DNA of 58,834 nt from DASUAL01 sp035763805 (GCA_035763805.1 DASUAL010000038.1:1-58834), one strand, 5' to 3'; shown: positions 7,376 through 15,186, numbered from the stretch's first letter. Notes: generated by a model not told the origin, from the sequence alone. Numbers and translations are program-made.

Positions 7376-8218
7376 TTACCACCGGTCGGGTTTCCCCGCG
7401 TCCGGCACGAACAGGCTCTGCCCAAAGCGCGACTTACCGAACTCCCCGATCAGCGCCTGCGTCTCGGGCGCGACGAGGAAATCGGCGAGCGCCCTGGCCC
7501 CGGCGGTGTTCACGCGGGGCGCATTCTTCGGGTTCACCTCCATGACGTGGTACACGTTGTAGAGAACGGGATCGCCCTCGAGGTGGGGCACGAGGTGCAT
7601 TTTGTCCCGCCAGGCGAGGTAGGTCGCGCGGTCGGTGATAGTGTAGGCGCCCTTCTGATCGGCCATCTGGAGCGTCGCCGCCATGCCCTGGCCCGCCTCG
7701 ACGTACCACCCGGCGTTGCGCGGGGGCGCGACCCCGATCTGTTTCCAGAGCCGCTGCTCGAGCTTGTGCGTGCCCGACTCGTCGCCCCGGGAGATGAAGG
7801 TAGCGCGCTCGGCGGCGACCCGGCGCAGCGCGGCGAGCGCGTCGCTCAGGCCGGAGAGCCCAGCCGGGTCCGCCGCCGGCCCGACGATCAGGAAGTCGTT
7901 GTGCATCACGAGCCGGCGGCTCAGAAGGTAGCCCGAGTCGACCAGCGCGCGCTCGGCGTCGGGCGCGTGGGCGAGCACGATGTCCGCGTCGCCGCGGCGC
8001 CCCAGCTCGAGCGCCTGGCCGCTGCCGACCGCGACGACTCTCACCCGATAACCCGTCTGCCGCTGGAAGACGGGGAGGAGGGTGTCCAGGAGGCCAGCGT
8101 CACGCGTGGAAGTCGTGGTGGCGAGGATGATATCCTTCGATTGCGCCGCTTGGCCGTGCAGCGGCGCGAGTCCGAACGCCGTCGCCCCGAGCCAGAGCGC
8201 GGCGTGATTCGTGCGCAG
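7376..8218 (-). CDS. tupA: Tungstate/molybdate ABC transporter substrate-binding protein
   Basis: About 280 residues. The mature part begins QSKDIILATTTSTRDAGLLD, the hallmark of TupA-type proteins, followed by VAVGSGQALELGRRGDADI and SRGDESGTHKLEQRLWK, which form the oxyanion site. It should bind tungstate or molybdate in the periplasm. No ATG, GTG or TTG precedes the conserved part with a signal peptide. The best start is a CTG at 8218, 8 nt after AAGG and 2 nt past the porin stop, giving the signal RTNHAALWLGATAFGLAPLHGQA. A GTG at 8044 would delete the signal and the oxyanion loop. No permease (tupB) or ATPase (tupC) gene is adjacent. Confidence 0.88.
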   Translation of the reverse strand: MRTNHAALWLGATAFGLAPLHGQAAQSKDIILATTTSTRDAGLLDTLLPVFQRQTGYRVRVVAVGSGQALELGRRGDADIVLAHAPDAERALVDSGYLLSRRLVMHNDFLIVGPAADPAGLSGLSDALAALRRVAAERATFISRGDESGTHKLEQRLWKQIGVAPPRNAGWYVEAGQGMAATLQMADQKGAYTITDRATYLAWRDKMHLVPHLEGDPVLYNVYHVMEVNPKNAPRVNTAGARALADFLVAPETQALIGEFGKSRFGQSLFVPDAGKPDRW

Positions 8219-8220
8219 GG

Positions 8221-9159
8221 TCAGAACCTTGCCTGTAGTTGGACAATGAACCGGTTGTTGCTGATGGCGAGCCCCTGCTCGTTAAGGACGGTGTATTCGA
8301 GCTGGAGCTTCAAGTCGTCGCCGGTGAAGAAGTACTGCGCGCCGCCGGTATAGCCCGTGACGCGGTCGCCGCCGCTCCGGTCATTCGGATCGAACTGTTG
8401 CAAGCGCCCCACGAGCTGGAGCCGCTTCGGAATCACGCCGTAAGCGCCCAGGGCGTACCAGCCCAGGGTCGTGACGTCGACGGGGGAGCGGTGCCGGGCT
8501 ACAAACTCGCCACGGACCGCCAGGCGGTCGCGCTCCGCCCACGTCTCCGCGTCCCACGTCGTGGTATCGCGCCTCGCGGCCGCGGACACGGCTACGTAGA
8601 CGCCCCTCGCCGCTCTGACGACGGCACGTCCCATATAGAGGAAGCGCTTGTCCCGGTTCGCTGCACGGTTGACGCCGTCGCCGTTGAACACGCCGCCCTG
8701 GAGCGACGCGGGCCCGGGGGGGGTCCACTCGACCTTCGCGCCGACATCCCGGTTGGGCGCGAGGGAGTCGACCACCATGGAGCGCTCCGGCAGCTCGAGC
8801 ACGGTGGACGAGCGGATGAACTCGATGGAGAGCGGCGTCTTCGACTGACCGATGGTCGCCGTCCAGGGCCCGTGCGTGAGGGCAACGTACAGATCCGTGG
8901 CGCTGAGAGTCGCCGCGGTCGCGGCGGCGCCGCCGTTCCGCAGCTCGCCCTGCACCTTGTAGCTCGCCCACGGCGTGAGATTCCCTTGCGCGCCGAGGCG
9001 GACGCGCCGCAGCAGAAAGGCGGCCGAGTCGCCGATCGACTGCACGCGGGTCTGGACGTATCCCGTTATCCTGGGGACGCTCGGCCCCTGGGCTCGCGCC
9101 GGCGCGGCGGCAAGCGCCATCGCGAGCAGGACGAGGGAAGCGACGTGGTCCGAGAGCAC
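8221..9159 (-). CDS. Phosphate-selective-porin-like (OprO/OprP) outer-membrane protein
   Basis: A 312-residue protein with signal peptide (LVLLAMALAAAPARAQ) and alternating beta-strands. The segments RVRLGAQGNLTPWASYKVQG, TIGQSKTPLSIEFIRSS and DVGAKVEW are typical of the porin O/P family, and it ends in FIVQLQARF with the C-terminal Phe expected for outer-membrane assembly. It sits between the ModE-type regulator and tupA on the same strand, two bases before the tupA start, so it is probably the outer-membrane entry route for the oxyanion that TupA binds. The GTG start is supported by the signal peptide. Confidence 0.82.
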   Translation of the reverse strand: MLSDHVASLVLLAMALAAAPARAQGPSVPRITGYVQTRVQSIGDSAAFLLRRVRLGAQGNLTPWASYKVQGELRNGGAAATAATLSATDLYVALTHGPWTATIGQSKTPLSIEFIRSSTVLELPERSMVVDSLAPNRDVGAKVEWTPPGPASLQGGVFNGDGVNRAANRDKRFLYMGRAVVRAARGVYVAVSAAARRDTTTWDAETWAERDRLAVRGEFVARHRSPVDVTTLGWYALGAYGVIPKRLQLVGRLQQFDPNDRSGGDRVTGYTGGAQYFFTGDDLKLQLEYTVLNEQGLAISNNRFIVQLQARF

Positions 9160-9183
9160 GGCGGGAAGGTACGGCGTGCCGGG

Positions 9184-9209
9184 CCGATAGGCAACCTGGT
9201 GCCTATCGG
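9184..9209. promoter_or_regulatory. Perfect 10-bp inverted repeat upstream of the porin-tupA genes
   Basis: CCGATAGGCA (9184-9193) and TGCCTATCGG (9200-9209) are exact reverse complements separated by ACCTGG. The dyad overlaps the stop of the ModE-type gene and lies 25-50 nt before the porin start. ModE operators are long dyads with a 6-7 nt centre, so an oxyanion-responsive operator is the best guess; a terminator of the regulator gene is the alternative. Confidence 0.6.
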
Positions 9210-9586
9210 TGCACGATCTTCCGAAATGCCACGTCGCTCAGGCGCAGGGCCTCCCGCCGCCACCGCGCGAACAGCTTCACCAGCCGCCGGGCCTCGGGGG
9301 TGAGACGGGCGCCGCCCCGGCTCGAGCCGCCGCGCGTGGTGGCGAGCACCTTGGCGCCCAGCACGCGCTCCATCTCGCGGATGCGGTTCAGACAGGTGCG
9401 ATAGCTCCAACCGACCTCGCGGCCGGCCGCGCGGATCGTGCCGGTGCGATCGACGGCGTCGAGAAACCGCAGGTAGCGCGGTCCCATGAGGAAGGCGCCG
9501 TCCCAGTTGAGCCACAGCTTGTGGCGCGGCGTCAGGTGCGCGCGCAGCGCCGGGGGCCGGGGAGGGTGGGTGCGGCGTGAGGCCAT
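9203..9586 (-). CDS. ModE-type winged-helix regulator without metal-binding domain
   Basis: A 127-residue protein equivalent to the N-terminal DNA-binding domain of ModE: FLDAVDRTGTIRAAGREVGW, then SYRTCLNRIREMERVLGAKV and the diagnostic Gly-rich wing RGGSSRGGARLT. The C-terminal MOP/TOBE domains that sense molybdate in E. coli ModE are absent, as in many short ModE-like regulators. By position it should control the porin-tupA genes through the dyad at its own 3' end. The first 30 residues are basic and Pro-rich. Confidence 0.85.
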   Translation of the reverse strand: MASRRTHPPRPPALRAHLTPRHKLWLNWDGAFLMGPRYLRFLDAVDRTGTIRAAGREVGWSYRTCLNRIREMERVLGAKVLATTRGGSSRGGARLTPEARRLVKLFARWRREALRLSDVAFRKIVHR

Positions 9587-9638
9587 GACGATCGGAACGC
9601 GCTAGATTGGTCGGAGAAAGGTACTGCCGCCCGTTTTC

Positions 9639-10106
9639 ATGAGCCACCTACTCGACGCCGCCGTCGGTATCCCCAACGCCTGCGAGCCGATCCCGGGTAT
9701 CGTGACCGGCGGCCAGCCCACCACCGAGCAGCTCGCCGCCCTGAAGCGCGCCGGCTGCGAGGTGATCCTCGACATCCGCGAGCCGATGGAGCCGCGGCCC
9801 TACCGCCCGCGCGACGCGGTGGTCGCGGCTGGCCTCGAGTACATCAACATCCCGGTGAGCCACGGCCCGCTCGCCGACGAGACGTTTGATCGGGTGCGCC
9901 AGACGGTGCGCGCGCTGGCGGGCGAGAAGCGCGTCTTCTTCCACTGCGCGAGCGGCAACAGAGTCGGGGTCACGCTGATCCCCTATTTGATGCTCGATCT
10001 GGGCATGAGCGAGGAGGATGCGGTGACCGAGGCCCTGCAGGTGGGAATGCGCAATGCCGGGCTCATGCAGGAAGCGCTGGAATACGTGAGACGAGCTCGG
10101 CCTTAG
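9639..10106 (+). CDS. Phosphatase/rhodanese-like protein (TIGR01244-type)
   Basis: A 155-residue cytoplasmic protein. Residues 20-50 read IVTGGQPTTEQLAALKRAGC...VILDIREP, the start of the beta-lactamase-hydrolase-like/dual-specificity phosphatase fold. The active loop is HCASGNRVG, with Cys103 and Arg108. This Cys-X4-Arg loop is the form seen in the TIGR01244 sulfur-transferase-like group rather than the Cys-X5-Arg of classical tyrosine phosphatases. The substrate is unknown. It faces away from the ModE gene and its last 4 nt overlap the 3' end of the convergent DUF72 gene. Confidence 0.82.
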   Translation: MSHLLDAAVGIPNACEPIPGIVTGGQPTTEQLAALKRAGCEVILDIREPMEPRPYRPRDAVVAAGLEYINIPVSHGPLADETFDRVRQTVRALAGEKRVFFHCASGNRVGVTLIPYLMLDLGMSEEDAVTEALQVGMRNAGLMQEALEYVRRARP

Positions 10107-10900
10107 AACAGCGTGGTCTGCGACCGGAGCTTCTCGGGCTCCACGGGCCTCCCCCCGATCAATCGCTGCATCTCCCGCGCACTCGCCGGCGCGTGTCCCT
10201 GAAAATGATTGCTGAAGTATCCGTACACCGCGGGCACGCGCGCCGCGAGGGCGGCGAGCGCCATCGCCCACACCGAGAGCTCGCGGTCGCGGTTCACCTG
10301 CACCGCCGAAAAATCCTCGATCCGCTTTCCCGTGCCCATCCAGCGCACGTACGCGAAGTCGGCGGTCGGGTGGATGGCGAGGTCGATCATCTCCTCCCGC
10401 CGAACCCAGCGGCCCTCCACGAGCGCCAGCGCCACGCGGTGGCGGCGCAGCAGCTCGAGCAGCTTCGGCCCCACCCAGCCGCGCTGGCGGAATTCGATCG
10501 CCCAGCGCGGTCCGGCGGGGAGTCGCTCGACGAACTCTTGGACCGCGTCCCAGCGCTCCGGCCCGAACTCAGGGCCGAGCTGCACCAGCACCGGGCCGAG
10601 CTTCTCGCCCAGCAGCAGGGCACGCTCGCAGAACACCCCGAGCGCTGCGGTGCCGGCGGCGCGCCCCTCGGGCGTGAGCTCCTGCGGCAGCTTCAGCGCG
10701 AACGAGAATCCGGCGGGCACCCGCTCCGCCCACCCCCGCACCACGTGCTCCGCCGGCGTCCCGTGATAGGTGGAGTCCACCTCGACCGTGTCGAACGCCC
10801 GGCTGTAGAACGAGAGAAAGTCGTGCGGCTTGGTTTCGGGCGGAAAGAAGGGGCCGACCCAGGCAGGATGATTCCAGCCCTGGGTCCCGATGTGGACGCG
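10103..10900 (-). CDS. DUF72 family protein, N-terminus uncertain
   Basis: TIM-barrel-like DUF72 protein of unknown function. The conserved parts are RVHIGTQGWNHPAWVGPFFP and FDTVEVDSTYHG at the N-terminus, then GFSFALKLPQELT, WAIEFRQRGWVG and VYGYFSNHFQGHAP. The frame is open upstream to 10900 with clear family residues, but no ATG, GTG or TTG lies in that frame. A GTG with a good GGAG site sits at 10905-10903 in another frame, so a one-base slip or assembly error near 10900 is likely; starting at the GTG at 10780 would drop the first strand. A paralogue is at 57261-58232. Confidence 0.8.
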   Translation of the reverse strand, partial: RVHIGTQGWNHPAWVGPFFPPETKPHDFLSFYSRAFDTVEVDSTYHGTPAEHVVRGWAERVPAGFSFALKLPQELTPEGRAAGTAALGVFCERALLLGEKLGPVLVQLGPEFGPERWDAVQEFVERLPAGPRWAIEFRQRGWVGPKLLELLRRHRVALALVEGRWVRREEMIDLAIHPTADFAYVRWMGTGKRIEDFSAVQVNRDRELSVWAMALAALAARVPAVYGYFSNHFQGHAPASAREMQRLIGGRPVEPEKLRSQTTLF

Positions 10901-10939
10901 AGCACCGGCTCCTACGGTTCTGTGCGTCGTACTCGTGCT

Positions 10940-10981
10940 ACGCCTCTGGCTCGACGCCTCTAGCTCGATGCCTCTAACTCG
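10940..10981. repeat. Three tandem 14-nt repeats
   Basis: ACGCCTCTGGCTCG, ACGCCTCTAGCTCG and ATGCCTCTAACTCG lie head to tail between the DUF72 and NTF2-like genes. Unlike the other repeats there is no mirrored arm. Confidence 0.85.
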
Positions 10982-11008
10982 ACGGCTTTCGCTCCACGCT
11001 TTCCTGCG

Positions 11009-11371
11009 CTACGGATGTCTGTGCCAGTACATCCTCATTTCCGTGATCTTGCCGTCCTGCGTCTCGCAGAACATCGCCCCGCGCGCGTCCACCCATTCCC
11101 CCGTGCGGCGCCGCCGGTACGTGCAGCGGAACTCCGTCGCAAACCACGGTCCCGCCACGTAGACCTCGCCCGCCTTGAAAGTGACCTCGGCCTGGTTCAC
11201 CGGCACGTCCTTCCAGTATCCGCGAATGGCGTCCGAGCCGACGCATTGCTCGCTGAACGGGGTCTCGAGGAAGACGGCCCCGGGCGCAAACACGGACACG
11301 ATCTGGTCCACGTCCCCGCGCTCCCAGCCGCGGCCAAGCGTCTCAAGCAATTGACGATAGCCCTCGTTCAT
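11009..11371 (-). CDS. NTF2-like / SnoaL-fold protein
   Basis: A 120-residue protein of the NTF2-like fold: a helical start (YRQLLETLGRGWERGDVDQIVSVFAPGAVF) then strands VTFKAGEVYVAGPWFATEFRCTYR and ITEMRMYWHRHP. Such proteins act as small hydrolases, isomerases or ligand carriers; nothing here fixes a substrate. The ATG at 11371 is chosen because upstream codons are not protein-like and a TATATT box lies 7 nt upstream, suggesting a leaderless transcript. Confidence 0.78.
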   Translation of the reverse strand: MNEGYRQLLETLGRGWERGDVDQIVSVFAPGAVFLETPFSEQCVGSDAIRGYWKDVPVNQAEVTFKAGEVYVAGPWFATEFRCTYRRRRTGEWVDARGAMFCETQDGKITEMRMYWHRHP

Positions 11372-11378
11372 GGCGCCC

Positions 11379-11384
11379 AATATA
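11379..11384 (-). promoter_or_regulatory. -10 element of a likely leaderless transcript
   Basis: TATATT on the minus strand is followed by seven bases and then the ATG of the NTF2-like gene. That spacing puts the transcription start at or next to the A of ATG. No ribosome site is visible. A -35 box is not evident. Confidence 0.45.
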
Positions 11385-11451
11385 CCCCAATCTGGAACCC
11401 CCGCCCGCGGCGTATGGTAAGCAAGGCCAATCCCCAACGGAGGAAACGCGC

Positions 11452-11835
11452 ATGCTGAAACGGATTCTCGCCGCGACCGCGGTACTCGCATTCTGTAGTG
11501 TGCCGCTCGCCGCCCAGGAGATGGGCGGGATGCATCACACCGGCAAGGACGTGTCGATGACGGGCCAGGTCATCGACCTGAGCTGCTTCACGACGTCGGG
11601 TGCCTCGGGCGCCGGCCACAAGGCGTGCGCCACCGGGTGCGCCAAGTCGGGCATGCCGCTCGCGATTCTGGGCGACGACGGCAAGATCTACCTGCCGGCG
11701 AGCGCCAAGCCGGCCGACGCTCAGAACTCGCGCCTGCTCCCGTTCGCCGAGCAGAAGGTGAAGTTGACGGGCTCGGTGCTCGAGAGCCACGGCGTGAACA
11801 TGATTACGATCAAGACGATCGCCGCCGCGAGTTGA
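11452..11835 (+). CDS. Secreted small Cys-containing protein
   Basis: A 127-residue protein with a clear signal peptide (LAATAVLAFCSVPLAAQ). The mature part has a Met/His motif near its start (EMGGMHHTGKD) and then MTGQVIDLSCF with a further Cys pair in HKACATGCAKSGMPLAIL. The three mature cysteines and the Met/His motif could bind metal or form disulfides. The last third is an OB-like strand pattern (VKLTGSVLESHGVNMITIKTI). I do not recognise a named family. Its TGA overlaps the ATG of the propeller-thioredoxin lipoprotein by one base, so the two are coupled and probably act together in the envelope. Confidence 0.7.
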   Translation: MLKRILAATAVLAFCSVPLAAQEMGGMHHTGKDVSMTGQVIDLSCFTTSGASGAGHKACATGCAKSGMPLAILGDDGKIYLPASAKPADAQNSRLLPFAEQKVKLTGSVLESHGVNMITIKTIAAAS

Positions 11836-13199
11836 TGTGCCGCCTGCCGGGGGCCGTGGAGGGCGCCGCGCTGCTTGCCGCGGCGCTCTCCAGCTGTCGG
11901 TCACCCGCGCCCGGCGGCCACACCCTCCTGTTCCTAGGCCGCTCTCCCGCGGCCGCCCTGGGCGGTCTTTCCTGGGCCCCAGACCCCGAACACAGCAGGA
12001 TCGTCGCGTTCGACGGCCGGCTTTACGTCGCCACCAGCTTCACGAGCCCGCGGCTGGCGCTCCCGGTGGCCGTGGCGGTCGTCGCCCGGAACATCCTGGT
12101 CACCGAGGAGACAGGCGAGGGGGTGGTCTTCGACACGGCGGGCCATGTCGTCCGTGAGTGGACGAGCCCCGACTACGCGTCGCTGTACGCGGCCGCCGGA
12201 GCCCGGGTGGTCGCGGTCCGCTCCCCCTATCGCGTGCCTGCACTCCGCGTCGAGCCGGACACCGCGCCGCTGATCCGCATCCTAGACACTCTGGGTCATC
12301 CGGTGGAAGGGCTGGCCACGGTGCGCGTGCCGGACCCGCCGTTCTTGACCTCGCTCGTCAACGCGGGCGCGGTCGCCGCGGGCCGCGACGGCTCGGTGTA
12401 CTTCGCGCCGCTGGTGCGGGACGAGATCCGCAAGTACGCGCCCACGGGCGCGCTGCGCTGGACCGCGAAGCGCGGCTTGTTCGAGCGGGAGTCCGATCCG
12501 GTGCTCCTGGCTCCGCAGGGGAGGCGGCTCGACGTGCGCAAGGCGCTGGTGAACCTCGCACTCGCCCTCGGTCCCGACGGGCGGCTGTACGCCCTGGGCG
12601 CGGCGGACTCCGCGGCGACGGCGCTGCGCCTGGACGTCCTCGACACGGCCACCGGGGCGATCGTGGCGACCCGTCGTCACGGGCCGCGCGAGACCGCGAT
12701 CGCCGTGGACGCCACGGGCGAGATCGTGAGCTTCGACGCCGAGTCCCTGCTCGCCCGTGCGGCGCCGCCCCAGCGCGACGCGTTCGTCCCCGCCTTCGCC
12801 CTGCCCGACCTGACGGGGGACACGGTCAGCCTCGCGCGGTTCGCCGGCAAGGTGACGCTCGTGAACTTCTGGGCCTCGTGGTGCGACCCCTGCCGCGAGG
12901 AGTTCCCGCACATGGCGCAGCTGTACCGGGAGTTCGCGCGCGGCGACTTCGAGATCGCCGCGATCTCGGACGACGTGGACCGCGGCAAGATGCTCGCCTT
13001 CGTGCGGCAGTACCGCCCGCCCTTCCCGATCCTGGTCGGCGGGGGTCGCATGAAGGAGACGTATCACTACCGCGGTCTCCCCTATTCCGTGTTGCTGGAC
13101 CGCGACGGGCGGGTCATCGAGCGGATCTTCGGGTTCGGCGGCGCCGCGGAGTTCCGTAACCTGCACGAGACTATTGCAAAGGAGGTTCGCGCTCCCTAG
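11835..13199 (+). CDS. Lipoprotein with beta-propeller and C-terminal TlpA-like thioredoxin domain
   Basis: 454 residues. A lipobox-like LSSC ends the signal peptide (ALLAAALSSC). Residues about 40-320 form a repeat-rich region with NHL/6-bladed-propeller features (VVFDTAGHVVREW, GRDGSVYFAPLVRDEIRKY, LGPDGRLYALG). From about 330 it is a TlpA/ResA-type thioredoxin with active site WCDPC near 349-353 and cis-Pro in GLPYSVLLD. It is predicted to be an envelope thiol reductant with its own sensing or binding propeller. ATG overlaps the stop of the small Cys protein, a plausible redox partner. Confidence 0.82.
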   Translation: MCRLPGAVEGAALLAAALSSCRSPAPGGHTLLFLGRSPAAALGGLSWAPDPEHSRIVAFDGRLYVATSFTSPRLALPVAVAVVARNILVTEETGEGVVFDTAGHVVREWTSPDYASLYAAAGARVVAVRSPYRVPALRVEPDTAPLIRILDTLGHPVEGLATVRVPDPPFLTSLVNAGAVAAGRDGSVYFAPLVRDEIRKYAPTGALRWTAKRGLFERESDPVLLAPQGRRLDVRKALVNLALALGPDGRLYALGAADSAATALRLDVLDTATGAIVATRRHGPRETAIAVDATGEIVSFDAESLLARAAPPQRDAFVPAFALPDLTGDTVSLARFAGKVTLVNFWASWCDPCREEFPHMAQLYREFARGDFEIAAISDDVDRGKMLAFVRQYRPPFPILVGGGRMKETYHYRGLPYSVLLDRDGRVIERIFGFGGAAEFRNLHETIAKEVRAP

Positions 13200-13201
13200 C
13201 G

Positions 13202-14236
13202 TTGAGCGTGCACGCCGAGACCGCTCCCCCCCGCTCCCCCCCCCCGCTTCCCATAGTGATCGATACCGATCCCGGCATCGACGACATGCTGGCGCTGTTC
13301 CTCGCCGTCGCATCGCCGGAGCTGGACGTGCGGGGCATCTCCGTCTCCTACGGCAACACGGTGGTGGAGAACGCCTACCGCAACACGGTCGAGATCATGC
13401 GCTGGGCGGGCAAGCGGATCACGTTGGGCGTGGGCGCGCGCCGCCCGGTCAAACGGCCCCTCGCGCCGGCGCAGGAGACCCACGGAGAGTCGGGGCTGGG
13501 CTACGCGGCGCTGCCGCCGACGGGAGTGATCCTCGACTGGGTGAGGTCGCTCGAGCGCATGCTCGCCGAGCAGCCGGAGCCGGTGACACTGGTGACGCTC
13601 GGTCCCGTCACGAGCCTCGCGCTCGCGCTGCGGCGTGAGCCCGCCCTGGTGCGGGCCAAGGTCTCGCGGCACATCGCGATGGCGGGCAACATCGCCGCCA
13701 AGGGCAACACGACCCGCTTCTCGGAATTCAACGCCTGGTGCGACCCGGAAGCGCTCGACACGGTACTCAAAGCCGAGCTGCCGACGGAGCTGGTGGGGCT
13801 CGACGTGACCCGCGAGGCGGTGGTCGGCCCGCAGGAGATCGGGAAACTCGAGCACTCGGGCGCCGCGCCGGCACGCTGGATCGGGGACGCCCTGCGGTTC
13901 TACGTCGAGTTCCACAAGCAATACGAACGGCTGGACGGGTGCATCGTGAACGACGTGCTGCCGATCGCCGCGCTGATCCGTCCGAAGGCGCTGGTCTTCG
14001 AGGAGCGCCGCCTGGTGGTGGATCTCGACGACGGCGACCATCGCGGCCACACCCGGGTCGATCCCGCGGGAGCGCTGGTGCGCGTCGCGACGCGCGTCGA
14101 CATGGGGCAGGTACGCTACCTCCTGTCGGAACGAGTGTTCCGCTGGGCGACGCGGGGAGGCGCGGGGGCCGGGGGGGGCGGGGGGGCCGGGGGGGCCGGG
14201 GCGCCCGAGGTACAACCGGAAGGTGCCCAGGCGTGA
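13202..14236 (+). CDS. Inosine-uridine-preferring nucleoside hydrolase family protein
   Basis: A 344-residue N-ribosidase. The calcium-binding signature IVIDTDPGIDDMLAL is at about residues 18-32, with later family elements LVTLGPVTSLALAL, AMAGNI and NEFNAWCDP-like FSEFNAWCDPEA, and VNDVLPIAAL containing the second Asp. It hydrolyses nucleosides or related ribosides to base and ribose. The start is TTG at 13202 or GTG at 13208; both precede a Pro-rich leader. The last 25 residues are Gly/Ala-rich, encoded by long G-runs. The stop overlaps the next GTG (GTGA). Confidence 0.88.
   Translation: MSVHAETAPPRSPPPLPIVIDTDPGIDDMLALFLAVASPELDVRGISVSYGNTVVENAYRNTVEIMRWAGKRITLGVGARRPVKRPLAPAQETHGESGLGYAALPPTGVILDWVRSLERMLAEQPEPVTLVTLGPVTSLALALRREPALVRAKVSRHIAMAGNIAAKGNTTRFSEFNAWCDPEALDTVLKAELPTELVGLDVTREAVVGPQEIGKLEHSGAAPARWIGDALRFYVEFHKQYERLDGCIVNDVLPIAALIRPKALVFEERRLVVDLDDGDHRGHTRVDPAGALVRVATRVDMGQVRYLLSERVFRWATRGGAGAGGGGGAGGAGAPEVQPEGAQA
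14154..14210 (+). repeat. G-run cluster at the 3' end of the nucleoside hydrolase gene
   Basis: Successive runs of 5, 8, 7, 8 and 4 G separated by one or two other bases, encoding Gly/Ala. Such tracts can slip in replication or form a G-quadruplex in DNA or mRNA. The downstream dehydrogenase start is coupled to this gene's stop, so a frame change here would alter the coupling. Confidence 0.8.
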
Positions 14237-15186
14237 CGGCCCTGCCGCGCAAGGTGGCGGTGATCGGGGCTGGTGACATCGGATGCGGTTGGGCCGCGCT
14301 GTGCGCCGCAGCCGGCTGGCCGGTCACGATCTTCGACTCGAGCACGAGCGGGCTGGAACGGGCGGTGACGGAGGTGCCGCGGCGCGCGCGCTCCCTCGTG
14401 GCGCTGGAACGCGCGACCCAGGGCATCGTGGAGCGCGGGCTGCTGGAGTTCCACCCGGGGCGCAGCCTGCTGCAGGCGGTGCAGGACGCGGACTGGGTGA
14501 TCGAGGCGATCAACGAGGATCTGGTCGCCAAGCAGAAGCTGTTCGGCAGCCTCGAAGCCGTGGTGGCGCCCGAAGCGCTGCTCACGAGCTCGTCCAGCGG
14601 GATCCCGCCGACCGAGCTGTTCTCCCGGTGCCGGCGGCAGGACCGTTGCCTGGTCGCGCATCCGCTCAACCCCCCGGAGCTGATCCCGCTCGTCGAGCTG
14701 GTCCCCGGCGAGCGCACCGACCCGGCGCAAGTGGCGCGCACCCAGGACTACCTGCGCGCCCTCGGCCGCTTCCCGATCCTGCTCAAGAAGACGGTGCCCG
14801 GCTACGTGGTCGGGCGGATCGCGGCCGCGGTGTGGCGCGAGTGTATCGATCTCGTGCTGAACGGCGTAATCGACGTGGACGAGCTGGACCGCGCCATCTC
14901 ACTCGGCCCCGCCCTCGGGTGGGCCGCGGCGGGGCCGCATCTCACGTATCACCTCGCCGCTGGCGACGGGGGAGTCACGCTGTTCCTGCAGCGACTGCTC
15001 GCGACCTTCGAGAGCTTCTGGGCCGGCCTCGCCACCTGGCAGAAGCTCGAGCCCGAGCAGCTGCGGGCGCTGATCCACAGCGTCGATCGGGCCTACAAGG
15101 GTCGGGTAGACTCGCTGCGCGACGCGCGCGACCGCCGGCTGAGCGCCATCCTCAGGGCTCTGGAGCAGGCCAGAACGACAACGTAG
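14233..15186 (+). CDS. 3-hydroxyacyl-CoA dehydrogenase family protein (lambda-crystallin/carnitine-dehydrogenase-like)
   Basis: 317 residues. An N-terminal Rossmann fold with VAVIGAGDIGCGWAAL binds NAD, and ADWVIEAINEDLVAKQKLF and LTSSSSGIPPTEL match the family. The active His is in VAHPLNPPELIPLVEL. The C-terminal helical domain contains GYVVGRIAAAVWRECIDLV. The IGxGW form of the dinucleotide loop and the HPLNPP motif fit the L-carnitine/lambda-crystallin branch, so the substrate may be a short 3-hydroxy acid rather than a long acyl-CoA. GTG start overlaps the nucleoside hydrolase stop. Confidence 0.85.
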   Translation: MTALPRKVAVIGAGDIGCGWAALCAAAGWPVTIFDSSTSGLERAVTEVPRRARSLVALERATQGIVERGLLEFHPGRSLLQAVQDADWVIEAINEDLVAKQKLFGSLEAVVAPEALLTSSSSGIPPTELFSRCRRQDRCLVAHPLNPPELIPLVELVPGERTDPAQVARTQDYLRALGRFPILLKKTVPGYVVGRIAAAVWRECIDLVLNGVIDVDELDRAISLGPALGWAAAGPHLTYHLAAGDGGVTLFLQRLLATFESFWAGLATWQKLEPEQLRALIHSVDRAYKGRVDSLRDARDRRLSAILRALEQARTTT

